Assembly: GCF_000715075.1 (NCBI RefSeq) | Contig: NC_134100.1 | Location: 26,094,609 to 26,158,608, forward strand | DNA length: 64,000 nt | From: Nicotiana tabacum | Taxonomy: Eukaryota > Streptophyta > Magnoliopsida > Solanales > Solanaceae | Reading direction: 5' to 3' | In this document: positions 55,131 to 64,000 of the stretch, piece after piece | Numbering within the stretch: position 1 is the stretch's first letter | How the letters are laid out: each line of letters begins with the position of its first letter | Notes under the pieces: model-generated | What the model was told of the DNA's origin: nothing | Database searches by the model: none | What the model saw: the letters and a program-made list of their open reading frames with translations, nothing else | Program-made: the position numbers and the translations under genes

Positions 55131-55544
55131 GCTTTCCCTCTTTGCTTGAAAACATGAAATATTTTCGGGCAAAGATAAGTGAGCGAATACGAGCGATTTT
55201 TGCCCGTTTGAAAATTCCGTGTGAAGCATTTTTGAAAAGTTTGACCGCGTCCTGCTTCAGAGGTTGCCTACATATCCTGGGCTAAACAGGAATCAGGTCA
55301 GTGTAGTTCGGGAATGTCTGGTAGCTGGGACTACCAGGAACTGTGATTGCACTGCGCTTGCTGTTGTTACTGCTGCTGTTACTGCTTGCTGACCTCCCTT
55401 ATTACACCATATCAAAGATAAAAGAAGCTAAACTAACTATGCTCTATGAATTACAAAAATCTTATCTAAATTCTTCAAACTTGCTCTTGTACTTCCTTGC
55501 TGCCTTGTTGTCTTGTTCTTTCTCGATAAAATTCCCTGTTGCTA

Positions 55545-56070
55545 TTCCCCTAGGCGGACTCCCAACTTCTGAAACTTGAACTGTATGTATTCCTCTGTTA
55601 TCCAGGCGGGCTCCTGACTCTATTCTCCAGGCGGACTCTTGACCTCCGAAACTTGAATTGCCTGCCTCTATTCTTCAGGCAGGCTCCTGACTTCAAAATA
55701 GACAAAGAGATTGATTGAAAACTAAAATTGAATTATATTACCTTTGTTCTCCAGGTGGGCTCCTGGTTTCGACTGGTTAAAATATTTAACACCTCAATTT
55801 TCCAGGCGGGCTCCTGACTGTTGAACTTAAAATTGAAACTACTCCTCTATTATCCAGGCGGGCTCCTGATTGCTAAAATTAAATTGTATGTCTCTATTCT
55901 CCAGGCGGACTCCTGATTACTAAAATTAAATTGTATGTCTCTATTCTCCAGGCGGACTCCTGATTGCTAAAATTAAATTGTATGTCTCTATTCTCCAGGA
56001 GGACTCCTAATTTCTGAATTTGAAATTAAATGTATTCCTCTGTTATCCAGGCGGGCTCCTGACTGCTCCA
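55545..56070 (-). repeat. Minisatellite, about eleven copies, 47-bp core period
   Basis: CCAGGCGGACTCCTGATT recurs about eleven times. The four copies at 55850-56000 are spaced 47 bp and almost identical, with a TTAAATTGTATGTCTCTATT tail. Outer copies are diverged and of uneven length. It lies in the 3' UTR of an Ogre-like element. Confidence 0.92.
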
Positions 56071-57540
56071 AAAAATTATGAACCTAAGGTGTTACTTCTC
56101 ACCGCACCAAGGTATCTTACCTGGGTATATGAATTACGTCCTATTATCCAGGAAGGTCCTGACAACTTGCACTTATTCTAATCATGCAAACTTTGCAACC
56201 AAATTCCATTCCCCTTGTGCATTTCAAGATTATCTTGTATTTAATCAAACTGCACTTTACGATCAAACCTGATTACTGCTTGTTTTTCCTTCTTGGAGAA
56301 TTCCTTCTCAACGACTAGCTTTCTTCCCCTGTTACAAGCAAAGAAAATTTCGTCAGTTTAAAACGGTGGTTAGTTGATGGCCTTCTTGCTGAAAATTCCT
56401 TCCACTGCCTTGCTTTGTGTTGACTGTCTTCCACGCACTGTCCCTGAACCGCTTGACTTTCTGACCAACTTTTAAATTTCCCAACATCCGGTGACCTAAA
56501 TGTTTTACACCCACGCTGTTATTTCATTTTTCTGACCCTTTTGTTTAAGCTTTTGCCTTTCCCACGACATTCCCCAATCATTTCACCGATGAAACTTCCG
56601 TTAATTCCCTGTATTCCACTTGGCATCAAGTTGTTTTGACATGCTCTGACCACGTTGTGCTTTACAATTCCAGAAGCCGGTAGTGAGCTTTGAAGTCCTT
56701 TCCGCTTGCATTGACCAAGACTAGTACTGAAACATCTTAACTAGATAAAACCCTCAAAAGAAAATGAAATGCGATGATTTTTTAGTCAAGGATAAGAAGA
56801 ATCCAAAACCAGATGGCTGTTTTAAAAAGAGAAGGAAAAGAAACTTATCTGAGCGAGACAGCTGGTACCAATGGTTTATGAAATGCATTTTGGATTGATC
56901 GGCCCAATTTGTCCAAATAACCAACTTTCGATTGCCATACTTTGTTGCTCAGAACTTCCATCAATGGTTTGAATTACCCAGACCCTAACCTTGTTTTCCT
57001 GCAGTACCACGCAACGGTTTCCATCAACAGACCTTTCTCAGTTTGCCATCCCTCAACTCACTTTCGCCTTGAGGTGCCCGTGAAGGTTTTCAACACTAAG
57101 ACTATCTCATTTTATTTTCTCTCAGCTCCCGTCGCCTTACGGTGCCCGGGAAGGTTTTCACCAATAAGACTCTCTCATTTTTACTTTTATTCTTTCTTGC
57201 TTGAACCAGAGTGTTGCCATTGATACGAATTACCGCTACCTGCTCGACCTGGCATTTCTTAGAAATTGATCAAAAGGTCTTTCTTTGGACCGTAATGTAA
57301 GCTTTTGGATTGGGTTAGAAAGAAAGGTATAAAAGGCTCAAAACAATTCGAATGGGTTTAAATTACAACTTTCGGAATCCAATTTTTCACAAAAATCACA
57401 ACTTCTGCCCCAGTTTCTTGCTTGGGGATTTTTGGATTTCTATTTTGGTATGACTGAACCTCGGAGTAAGGTTGCCTACGTACCCTTTCGGGATCAAGTC
57501 AAACGTAGTTCACTATATCGTAATTAACTTTTGTTGTTGT

Positions 57541-57730
57541 GTTTTTCTTTCTTTCCTTTTCTTTCCCTTTCTTTTTCTTTTCCTTTTCTTTCTTTTCCTT
57601 TTCCTTTGTTTTTCTCTTCTTTCTTTTCTTTTGCTTTCCTTTCTCTTTCTTTTCCTTTGTTTTTCTCTTATTTCTTTTCCTTTTGTTTTTCTTTCTTTTC
57701 TTTTCTTTTGTTTTTCTCTTCTTTCTTTTA
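57541..57730. repeat. Polypyrimidine tract (TTTTC/TTTCC words), about 190 bp
   Basis: The plus strand is almost purely C and T, with TTCTTTTCCTTTT-like words; the minus (sense) strand of element F is purine-only. The overlapping frames on both strands are low-complexity artefacts. Confidence 0.93.
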
Positions 57731-57912
57731 TGTTCGACACCTGTGTTCCCTGATAGTGTCGTTGATTCCGAAAGAGGGATATGAAAAATAAGTAAGGCTC
57801 AAAAGGGAATAATAAGGGATAAAAGTGTTTGGATAGCAGGACAAAACGCCTTCCTCATTTCAATCTTTAAGATATGCCAAATACAAACAGATACATTCAG
57901 AAAATAAAGAAA

Positions 57913-59209
57913 TCATACATAATATCTCTTGACCGCATCGGAATTGATGGCCATTTCTATACATTTTCCTTCCACATCTGTCAAATACAATGCTCCGTTA
58001 GACAACACTCTGGTTATTACAAATGGTCCCTGCCAGTTTGGGGCAAACTTTCCTTTTGCTTCAGCCCAATGAGGCAAAATCCGCCTCAGTACTAATTGTC
58101 CGACTTCGAATTTCCTGGGACGTACTTTCTTGTTGTATGCTCTTGCCATTCTTCGTTGATACAGTTGGCCATGACACACTGATGCCAATCTCTTCTCATC
58201 AATCAAACTCAACTGCTCAAGACGGCTTTTCACCCATTCATCATCATCGATCTCAGCCTCTGCAACGATTCGCAGAGATGAGATTTCCACCTCTGGGGGT
58301 ATTACTGCCTCGGTGCCATATACCAATGAATAAGGAGTTGCCCCCACCGAGGTACGAACGGTGGTGCGATATCCTAACAATGCAAAAGGTAATTTCTCAT
58401 GCCACTGTCTATATCCTTCAACCATCTTCCGGAGTATTTTCTTTATATTCTTATTGGCTGCTTCAACCGCACCATTTGCCTTGGGACGGTATGGAGTAGA
58501 ATGCCTATGAGTAATCTTAAACTACTCACATGTCTCCTTCATCAAATGACTATTAAGATTAACCCCATTATCTGTGATGATTACCTTTGGAATCCCTAAA
58601 CCGACAGATGATATTTGAATGCACGAAGTCGACTACAACTTTCTTAGTCACAGACTTGAACGTCTTAGCTTCCACCCATTTGGTAAAATAATCTATAGCT
58701 ACCAAAATAAACCTGTGCCCATTTGATGCTGCTGGATCAATTGGCCCAATAACATCCATGCCCCACGCAACAAAAGGCCATGGTGCGGACATCGTATGTA
58801 ATTCTGATGGTGGAGAATGAATCAAATCTCCATGTACTTGGCATTGATGACACTTACGCACAAAACTGATACAATCCCGCTCCATCGTGAGCCAATAATA
58901 ACCCGCTCGGAGAATCTTTTTTGCTAGAACATACCCACTCATATGCGGTCCACAAACTCCGGAATGTACCTCAGTCATGATAGTTGTGGCCTGTCTTGCA
59001 TCTATACATCTCAACAACCCGAGATCTGGAGTTCTTTTGTACAACATTCCTCCACTAAGGAAAAACCCGCTTGCCAATCGCCGAATCGTTCTTTTCTGAT
59101 CACCGGCGGCCTGTATCGGATATACTCCCGCTCTAATGTACTCTTTGATATCATGGAACCACGGCTCTCCATCAATTTCCTCTTCTATCACATTATAGTA
59201 AGCATGCTA
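57913..59209 (-). pseudogene. Element F integrase, one frameshift and one stop
   Basis: From 59191 the zinc-binding head reads EVHSGVCGPHMSGYV and CHQCQ, an intact H2C2 set. The core keeps GMDVIGPIDPAASNGH (first Asp). An extra A near 58587 shifts the frame just before the TDNG block with the second Asp. A TAG lies at 58524-58522. The second open part (58425-57913, 170 residues) reads GYRQWHEKLPFALLGYRTT, the YNKKVRPRKF and GKFAPNWQGPFVI blocks and the terminal VKRYYV. A TAG at 59209-59207 separates it from the second RNase H. Confidence 0.9.
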
Positions 59210-60412
59210 ATCACGGATCTGAATCTGCAATGGATCAACATAAGCCTTATCTGGATGGTGCAACATTGATGCCAAAGTAGCCAAAGCGTCAGCAACCTCA
59301 TTATGAATACTTGGAATGTGCTTGAATTCTATGGCCTGAAAATGCTGACAAAGCTCATGTAGACACTGCCGATACGGTATAAGCTTCAGATCCCGTGTTT
59401 CCCATTCTCTTTGAATCTGGTGTACCAGTAGGTCTGAGTCACCCATGACCAAGACTTCCCGTACACCCATATCCACAGCTAATCTCAATCCCAATATACA
59501 CGCCTCATATTCTGCCATGTTGTTTGTACAGTAGAAATGAAGCCGAGCTGTAACAGGGTAATGCTGACCTGTTTCAGAAATAAGTACCGCTCCTATTCCT
59601 ACGCCTTTCATATTTGAAGCCCCATCAAAGAAAAGTTTCCATCCCGACTTCTTAGCTTGTTCCAATTCATCAATGTGCATCACCTCTTCATCAGGGAAAT
59701 AGGTTTTCAAAGGCTCATAATCTTCATCGACGGGGTTCTCAGCCAAATGATCGGCTAAGGCCTGTGCTTTCATTGCAGTCCGTGTCACGTAGATAGTGTC
59801 GAACTCTGTAAGCAAGATCTGCCACTTTGCAAGCCTCCTTGTGGGCATGGGTTTCTGAAAAATATACTTCAACGGGTCCAAGCAAGATATAAGGTAAGTA
59901 GTGTAAGATGACAAATAATGTTTCAACTTCTGTGCTACCCAAGTCAGGGCGCAACATGTCCTTTCCAGATGAATATACTTAACTTCGTAAGATGTGAACT
60001 TCTTGCTGAGATAGTAAATAGCATGTTCCTTTCTGCCCGTAACATCATGTTGCCCCAGTACACAGCCGAATGAACTATCCACAACTGTCAGATATAGAAT
60101 CAAAGGCCTCCCTGGTTCTGGCGGAACCAACACGGGTGGGTTCGACAAATACCCCTTTATCTTATTAAAAGCCTCCTGGCATTCATCAGTCCATTTGACC
60201 GCGGCATCTTTTTTCAACAACTTGAAAATTGGTTCACAAGTTTTCGTGAGTTGAGCAATGAACCTGCTGATATAGTTCAATCTTCCCAACAAACTCATCA
60301 CCTCGGTTTTGTTTCTTGGAGGTGGCAACTCCTGAATGGCTTTGATCTTCGACGCGCCTAATTCATTGCCCCGCCGGCTGACTATAAACCCCAACAACTT
60401 CCCAGATGGCAC
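59207..60412 (-). pseudogene. Element F RT end, RNase H and second (archaeal-type) RNase H
   Basis: This 401-residue part of pol starts at PSGKLLGFIVSRRG, the end of RT. The ordinary RNase H follows at residues about 75-200 (YYLSKKFTSYEVKYIHLE and the LISCLDPLKYIF block). The second RNase H spans about 255-395 with FDGASN, MAEYEAC, MGDSDLL and VADALATLAS, so all four catalytic acids (D, E, D, D) are present. This domain, extra to gypsy pol, defines the Tat/Ogre group. No stop occurs inside. It is in frame with the RT part to the right. Confidence 0.92.
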
Positions 60413-61391
60413 CCCAAAAGCACACTTTGCAGGATTGAGCTTAAGATTGTACCTGCGAAGCCTTTAAAAGAACTTTCTCAAATCTCTAACATGGTCGGAT
60501 TGCTGTCTAGACTTTACGATCACATCATCCACGTATACCTCGATTTCCTTATGTATCATATCATGGAATATGGTTGTAATGGCCCTCATATAAGTTGCCC
60601 CAGCATTTTTCAAACCAAATGGCATGACCCGATAACAATACGTTCCCTACGGCATGATGAATGTCGTCTTTTCTGCATCTTCCTTGTCCATTAGAATCTG
60701 ATGATAACCCGCATAACAATCCACAAAAGAGCCAATATCATGTTTGGCACAATTGTCGATCAATATATGGATGTTGGGCAATGAGAAATTATCTTTTGGA
60801 CTTGCCTTGTTAAGGTCTCGATAATCGACGCACACCCTGGTCTTGCCATCTTTCTTCAGCACAGGCACGACATTAGCTAACCAAGTGGAGTATCGTGTAA
60901 CCTGAATGACCTTTGCCTCAAACTGCTTGGTAATCTCCTCTTTGATCTTCACACTTATGTCCGTTTTGAACTTTCTCAACTTCTGCTTGACAGGGAGGAG
61001 TGCCGGATCAGTGGGTAATTTATGAACCACCAAATCAGTGCTTAGACCTGGCATATCATCATATGACCATGCAAAAACATCTTTGTACTCATGCAATACT
61101 TTAATTATCTCCTCCTTGAGTTGTGGCTCCAGATGAACACTTACTTTAGTTTCCCGCACATTGCCTTGATCCCCTAGATTAACTGCTTCTGTGTCATTTA
61201 GGTTAGGTTTGGGTTTTTCTTCAAAATGACTTAATTCTTTACTAATTTCCTCATATGCTTCATCGTTGTTACCATCCACCCCATCATCACACTCGATTTC
61301 TTGTATTATTACTTCCGAGCTAGATTGGCTTTTAAAACTGGGCCGAAGATTCCTCATGCATGTCATATCATTGATATCAGCATAAAAAGAA
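60413..61391 (-). pseudogene. Element F reverse transcriptase and pre-RT linker
   Basis: From the predicted splice acceptor (61391) the frame reads the SFYADINDMTCMRN start, an acidic linker, DVFAWSYDDMPGLSTDLV, then RT motifs VCVDYRDLNKASPKDNF and DNCAKHDIGSFVDCYAGYHQ. In-frame TAG at 60649-60647 replaces a Trp codon and TAA at 60466-60464 a Gln codon. Between them MPFGLKNAGATYMRA and the intact catalytic YVDD box are readable in the same frame. The Met at 61450 lies inside the intron, so it is not the true start of this product. Confidence 0.9.
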
Positions 61392-61564
61392 CTGTACACA
61401 AGAAAGAAAACAAAAAATGGAAAGAAAATTAGGAATGAATAAAATTGCATTTCATTGAATGTAAAGATAACAAGGTTTTAACTCATCCAAACGGACGGAA
61501 CATAGCAACTGGATTACAAACCCTGGAATAATCCAGGTGACAAAAGGAAAACAAAACCCACTAC
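61392..61564 (-). other. Predicted 173-nt intron between protease/G-patch and RT
   Basis: On the minus strand GTAGTGGG starts one base after the last shared codon, and a T-rich stretch ends in TTCTTGTGTACAG. Removing 61564-61392 keeps the reading frame: two bases of a codon lie before and one after (phase 2). The gag-pro frame and the pol frame differ by one, and this removal makes them one frame. Ogre elements are known to splice an intron at this point. Confidence 0.75.
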
Positions 61565-62991
61565 CACGACTCCCTCCGAATTGGAAGAGGAGTAGCTTCC
61601 CAATTGTTGATGTTAGCATGTGGTCCGATGTACTGTATATCTGCTCCGCTTGACCCTTCCCCGGCCTCAACCATGTTTACTTCAGCAAATACTCTCTCGA
61701 ACACCTTATCCAAATTCCCCTCTGCCCCAATCAATGAACCTGACATCTTTGCCAATGACTGTTTCTTGATACCCGGCCTGACGAAGGACCTGGACAAATG
61801 TGGAATAGGTTTAGGAAGAACCCAAGCTTTGTTTTTCAATTTACGGGCCCTTCTAACATCTGCCGCTGTTAGTTTGAAACCTAATCCGAAGGTGTCCAGA
61901 TTTTTGGGCAGGGACACAGGTTGAATAATGCCCTGAAGTTTAGCCCCCAGACCTTTCCCTGGCACGAACCCGTTATTCAGCATTTCTGATACTACCATGA
62001 CGGTCGCAGCTGCCACCCTGGGACATGTCATGCTTTTACCTTCGGGCACTCTGCTCACCGGGACCGTGTCGAAGACCTGATAAACCCATGGTCCCTTATC
62101 ATCTTCAGTTTCTATAAAGGGCACAATGGCATCATTCATGGCGTATGTGGGATCTTCCCCATGTAACACAATTTTTTGTATGTCCCACTCGAACTTGACC
62201 ATTTGGTGCAGCGTGGAAGGCACGTCTTTGGCCGCGTGAATCCATGGCCGACCCAATAAAAGATTGTAGGATACTGCAGCATCCAACACCTGAAATTCCA
62301 TAGTGAACTCGACTGGGCCAATAGTCAATTCGAGTACAATATCCCCTACTGTGTTTGTTCCCCCTCCGTCGAACCCTCGAACACAAATGCTATTTTTTCG
62401 GATTCTATCCTCATCGATCTTCAACTTGTTCAACGTGGACAACGTGCAAATATTAGCACTCGACCCGTTATCGATCAGTGCTCGAGTAACCATTGAACCT
62501 TCACACTTGACCGTCAAATAGAGAGCTTTGTTGTGTTCTGTGCCTTCCACAGACAGTTCATCATCAGAAAATGCTACCATGTTCACTTCAAAGATCTTGT
62601 TGGCAATTGTCTCTAAATGGTTCACTGAAATTTTATCGGGCACATGAGCCTCATTCAATATCTTCATCAAAGCTCGGCAATGCTCGTCAGAGTGAATCAA
62701 TAACGACAACAACGAGATTTGGGCTGGTGTTTTTCTCAGTTGTTCAACAATGGAATAATCTTGCACTTTCATCTTTTTCAGAAACTCTTCTGCCTCTTCT
62801 TCCGTTACAGCTTTTTTGACTGGCACTGGATTGTCTTTAGCGCCCTTAGCCTTTCTCAACTCTTCGGGGGCAAAACAACGTCCCGACCGAGTTAGTCCTT
62901 GTGCTTCACAACTCTCTTCCTCAATTTCCTTTCCTTTGTATGTCACCACTACCATGTCATATCTCCACGGTACGGCTTTGCTATCAACCAT
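61561..62991 (-). CDS. Element F protease and G-patch region of gag-pro (476 residues, open)
   Basis: Uninterrupted frame. Residues 1-90 are a charged linker with a TRSGRCFAPEEL block. The aspartic protease covers about 95-285, with RALIDNGSSANICTLSTL (D-N-G at 174-176 where D-S/T-G is usual) and SYNLLLGRPWIHAAKD (241-255). A G-patch follows at about 335-375 (MLNNGFVPGKGLGAKLQGI and the QPVSLP end). The C-terminus holds NINNWEATPLPIRRESW and then TAG, which is read only if the intron stays in. The Met at 62991 is internal; the frame continues upstream behind a TAG at 63000-62998. In the family it processes Gag-Pol; the G-patch may bind RNA. Confidence 0.88.
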   Translation of the reverse strand: MVDSKAVPWRYDMVVVTYKGKEIEEESCEAQGLTRSGRCFAPEELRKAKGAKDNPVPVKKAVTEEEAEEFLKKMKVQDYSIVEQLRKTPAQISLLSLLIHSDEHCRALMKILNEAHVPDKISVNHLETIANKIFEVNMVAFSDDELSVEGTEHNKALYLTVKCEGSMVTRALIDNGSSANICTLSTLNKLKIDEDRIRKNSICVRGFDGGGTNTVGDIVLELTIGPVEFTMEFQVLDAAVSYNLLLGRPWIHAAKDVPSTLHQMVKFEWDIQKIVLHGEDPTYAMNDAIVPFIETEDDKGPWVYQVFDTVPVSRVPEGKSMTCPRVAAATVMVVSEMLNNGFVPGKGLGAKLQGIIQPVSLPKNLDTFGLGFKLTAADVRRARKLKNKAWVLPKPIPHLSRSFVRPGIKKQSLAKMSGSLIGAEGNLDKVFERVFAEVNMVEAGEGSSGADIQYIGPHANINNWEATPLPIRRESW

Positions 62992-62997
62992 GGGTAA

Positions 62998-63204
62998 CTA
63001 GACTATCGGTTTTATGACAACCGGTTCTACGTAGGCTCCTTTCACAACCACCACGGGTGAAGATGATGACCCTGGTACCACTAACTTGACTGGCTCCGGC
63101 TTTTTTGCAGCCACAAATGGTCCCTTTTCCATTACCTACACTGGCTTGTCTTTTATTGCTTTTAACTGAACCACTGGCCTTGCACCCACTGTCTTTTCTT
63201 TGGC
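62998..63204 (-). pseudogene. Gag-protease linker of element F with three stops
   Basis: The same frame as the neighbours continues through this stretch (AKEKTVGARPVVQLKA, VVPGSSSSPVVVVKGAYVEP) with stops at 63207-63205, 63138-63136 and 63000-62998. No frameshift is needed. It is a low-complexity K/V/P-rich linker. Confidence 0.75.
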
Positions 63205-64000
63205 TTAAGTAGAACTAATCACCATAACCACCTGCGAAGGTTTTTTAGGCTCTGTCCCCTTATGTATCAGTTCGATCATATTGGCCTCATAATGCGCTGG
63301 TAACGGATTTTGGGTAATGTTTGGGGCCTCTAGAGCCTGTACTTCAATACGGTGATTATCAATGAGCTCTTGTACCGCGTTTTTCAACTTCCAACATTTT
63401 TCAGTATCATGCCCCGGCATCCCTGAGCAATACTCACAGCTAACAGAATGGTCCAGGTTTCTGGGAAGGGGGTTTGGTGCTTTGGATTCAATCGGGGTCA
63501 ACATTCCCAACTGTTTCAATCTATGGAAGAGAGTAGTGTAAGATTCTCCCAGCGGAGTAAATGTTTTTCTGTTTGGGGCCTTCTCACTTCTAAAAGCTTG
63601 GTTTGGGCGGAAGCTGGTTCCTGGTCGGTTTGCCCTGGGAGGTGGATAGGTGTTTTGTGGGGGTGGATGTGTGTTTTGGGGATTCGGTGTACGCCATTGC
63701 GAGTGCACCGGGGGCTGAGTGTAGGTCTGGGCGTGGTGGACCGAAAAGTGTGGTTCTGGTGGTGGATAATAGTGTTGCGGTGGGCCATATGGGGTATATT
63801 GGTAGTTTGGGTGGTGGGGTCTGGGTTGGTTGTAATAGAGTGGAGGGTTATTGGGCCTGGACCAAGCACTAGCTTCAACTGTAGCAACTTCTTCTTTCTT
63901 CTTCTTTCCAAGCACACCACCAGTATCGCTCTGGATGGCCTGGGTGGTTGCTTTCAATGCCGAGTAGTTCAAGATCTTGTTAGATTTCAATCCTTCTTCA
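63205..64000 (-). pseudogene. Element F gag, C-terminal part with zinc knuckle, continues beyond window
   Basis: A proline-, tyrosine- and histidine-rich segment (YNQPRPHHPNYQYTPYGPP) is followed by FTPLGESYTTLFHRLKQLGM and the knuckle CEYCSGMPGHDTEKC, a C-X2-C-X5-H-X4-C variant with one extra residue. It ends in TAA at 63207-63205. The capsid and the start lie right of the window edge. The frame is the one used by the downstream protease. Confidence 0.85.

Larger units (their letters stand above)
55131..57912 (-). other. 3' UTR of element F
   Basis: About 2.8 kb between the integrase stop and the LTR. It contains a 47-bp minisatellite, a roughly 70-bp duplication (57066-57180, with GTGCCCGKGAAGGTTTTCA), the words ACTGGGGCAGAA shared with the 3' UTR of element A (minus strand near 57410), and a long polypyrimidine/polypurine tract. 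No coding frame is supported. Confidence 0.75.
51419..64000 (-). mobile_element. Element F: Ogre/Tat-like Ty3/gypsy retrotransposon on the minus strand, 5' end outside window
   Basis: Read on the minus strand: gag end, protease, G-patch, predicted 173-nt intron, RT, RNase H, second RNase H, integrase, repeat-rich 3' UTR, purine tract, 3.7 kb LTR. It is nested in the RT of element C; GTATC (51414-51418) should be one target duplication copy. It is better preserved than A, with seven or so in-frame stops and one base insertion. ORF1 and the 5' LTR must lie right of the window. Confidence 0.9.

Noticed and set aside
55545..56070. CRISPR-like array (regular repeats of about 47 bp)
   Set aside because: Repeats are head-to-tail without unique spacers, in a plant retrotransposon UTR.
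57472..57791. Several frames of 75-93 residues on both strands rich in F/S/L or K/R/E
   Set aside because: They arise from a polypyrimidine/polypurine tract; composition alone explains them.
61604..61924. Plus-strand frame of 106 residues, and similar ones at 58023 and 58943
   Set aside because: They are antisense to the protease, G-patch and integrase of element F.

Overview
This is plant nuclear DNA made almost entirely of nested, decayed transposable elements. The element families suggest a Solanaceae genome, most like Nicotiana. These include very long-LTR Ogre/Tat-type Ty3 elements with an extra ORF1 and a second RNase H, chromoviruses primed by initiator tRNA-Met, Ty1/copia pieces, a Stowaway MITE with TA target duplication, and a hAT transposase with TTF-type zinc finger and DUF4371-like regions. 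I see no convincing host protein-coding gene, rRNA or functional tRNA gene. The species call is inference from family resemblance.

Left block (1-27663, mostly + strand). Element A is Ogre/Tat-like. It runs from the window edge through ORF1, gag, protease/G-patch, RT, RNase H, a second RNase H and integrase, then a 1.9 kb repeat-rich 3' UTR, and ends in a 4.7 kb 3' LTR (10481-15193). It abuts the last 9 bp of the 5' LTR of chromovirus B (15194-23141). The simplest reading is that A inserted into B's 5' LTR. B in turn sits inside an older chromovirus-type element E, of which only integrase remnants and a 3' LTR (25049-27663) remain here. A Stowaway MITE lies in A, and a second TIR-bearing MITE lies in the LTR of E.

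Middle block (27664-36822). Two halves of copia-type elements lie head to head (RT/RNase H on the minus strand, gag/protease on the plus strand). They are followed by a long-TIR non-autonomous DNA transposon, copia LTR/PBS fragments, a (TA)31 tract, a possible tRNA-derived SINE, and a hAT transposase gene broken by one nonsense codon and one frameshift. A 277-bp copia LTR with its PBS follows.

Right block (36823-64000). Element D has two long LTRs around a 4.4 kb interior with no recognisable intact gene. A solo LTR of a related family is inserted in inverted orientation in its 5' LTR. Its 3' LTR is truncated and fused to the gag leader of chromovirus C. C is cut in its RT gene by F, a minus-strand Ogre/Tat-like element whose 3' LTR (51419-55130), 3' UTR, integrase, RNase H domains, RT, predicted intron, protease/G-patch and part of gag fill the rest of the window.

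All coding units belong to transposons. Their breaks are largely CAG-to-TAG and CGA-to-TGA type stops, as expected from 5-methylcytosine deamination. The most informative observations are: an in-frame GT-AG intron between protease and RT in F, and its MITE-invaded, acceptor-less counterpart in A; a G-patch after the protease; a dyad plus TATA arrangement shared by two different Ogre LTRs; twin hairpins in the 3' UTR of A; and a palindrome at constant spacing before the PPT of three gypsy elements.
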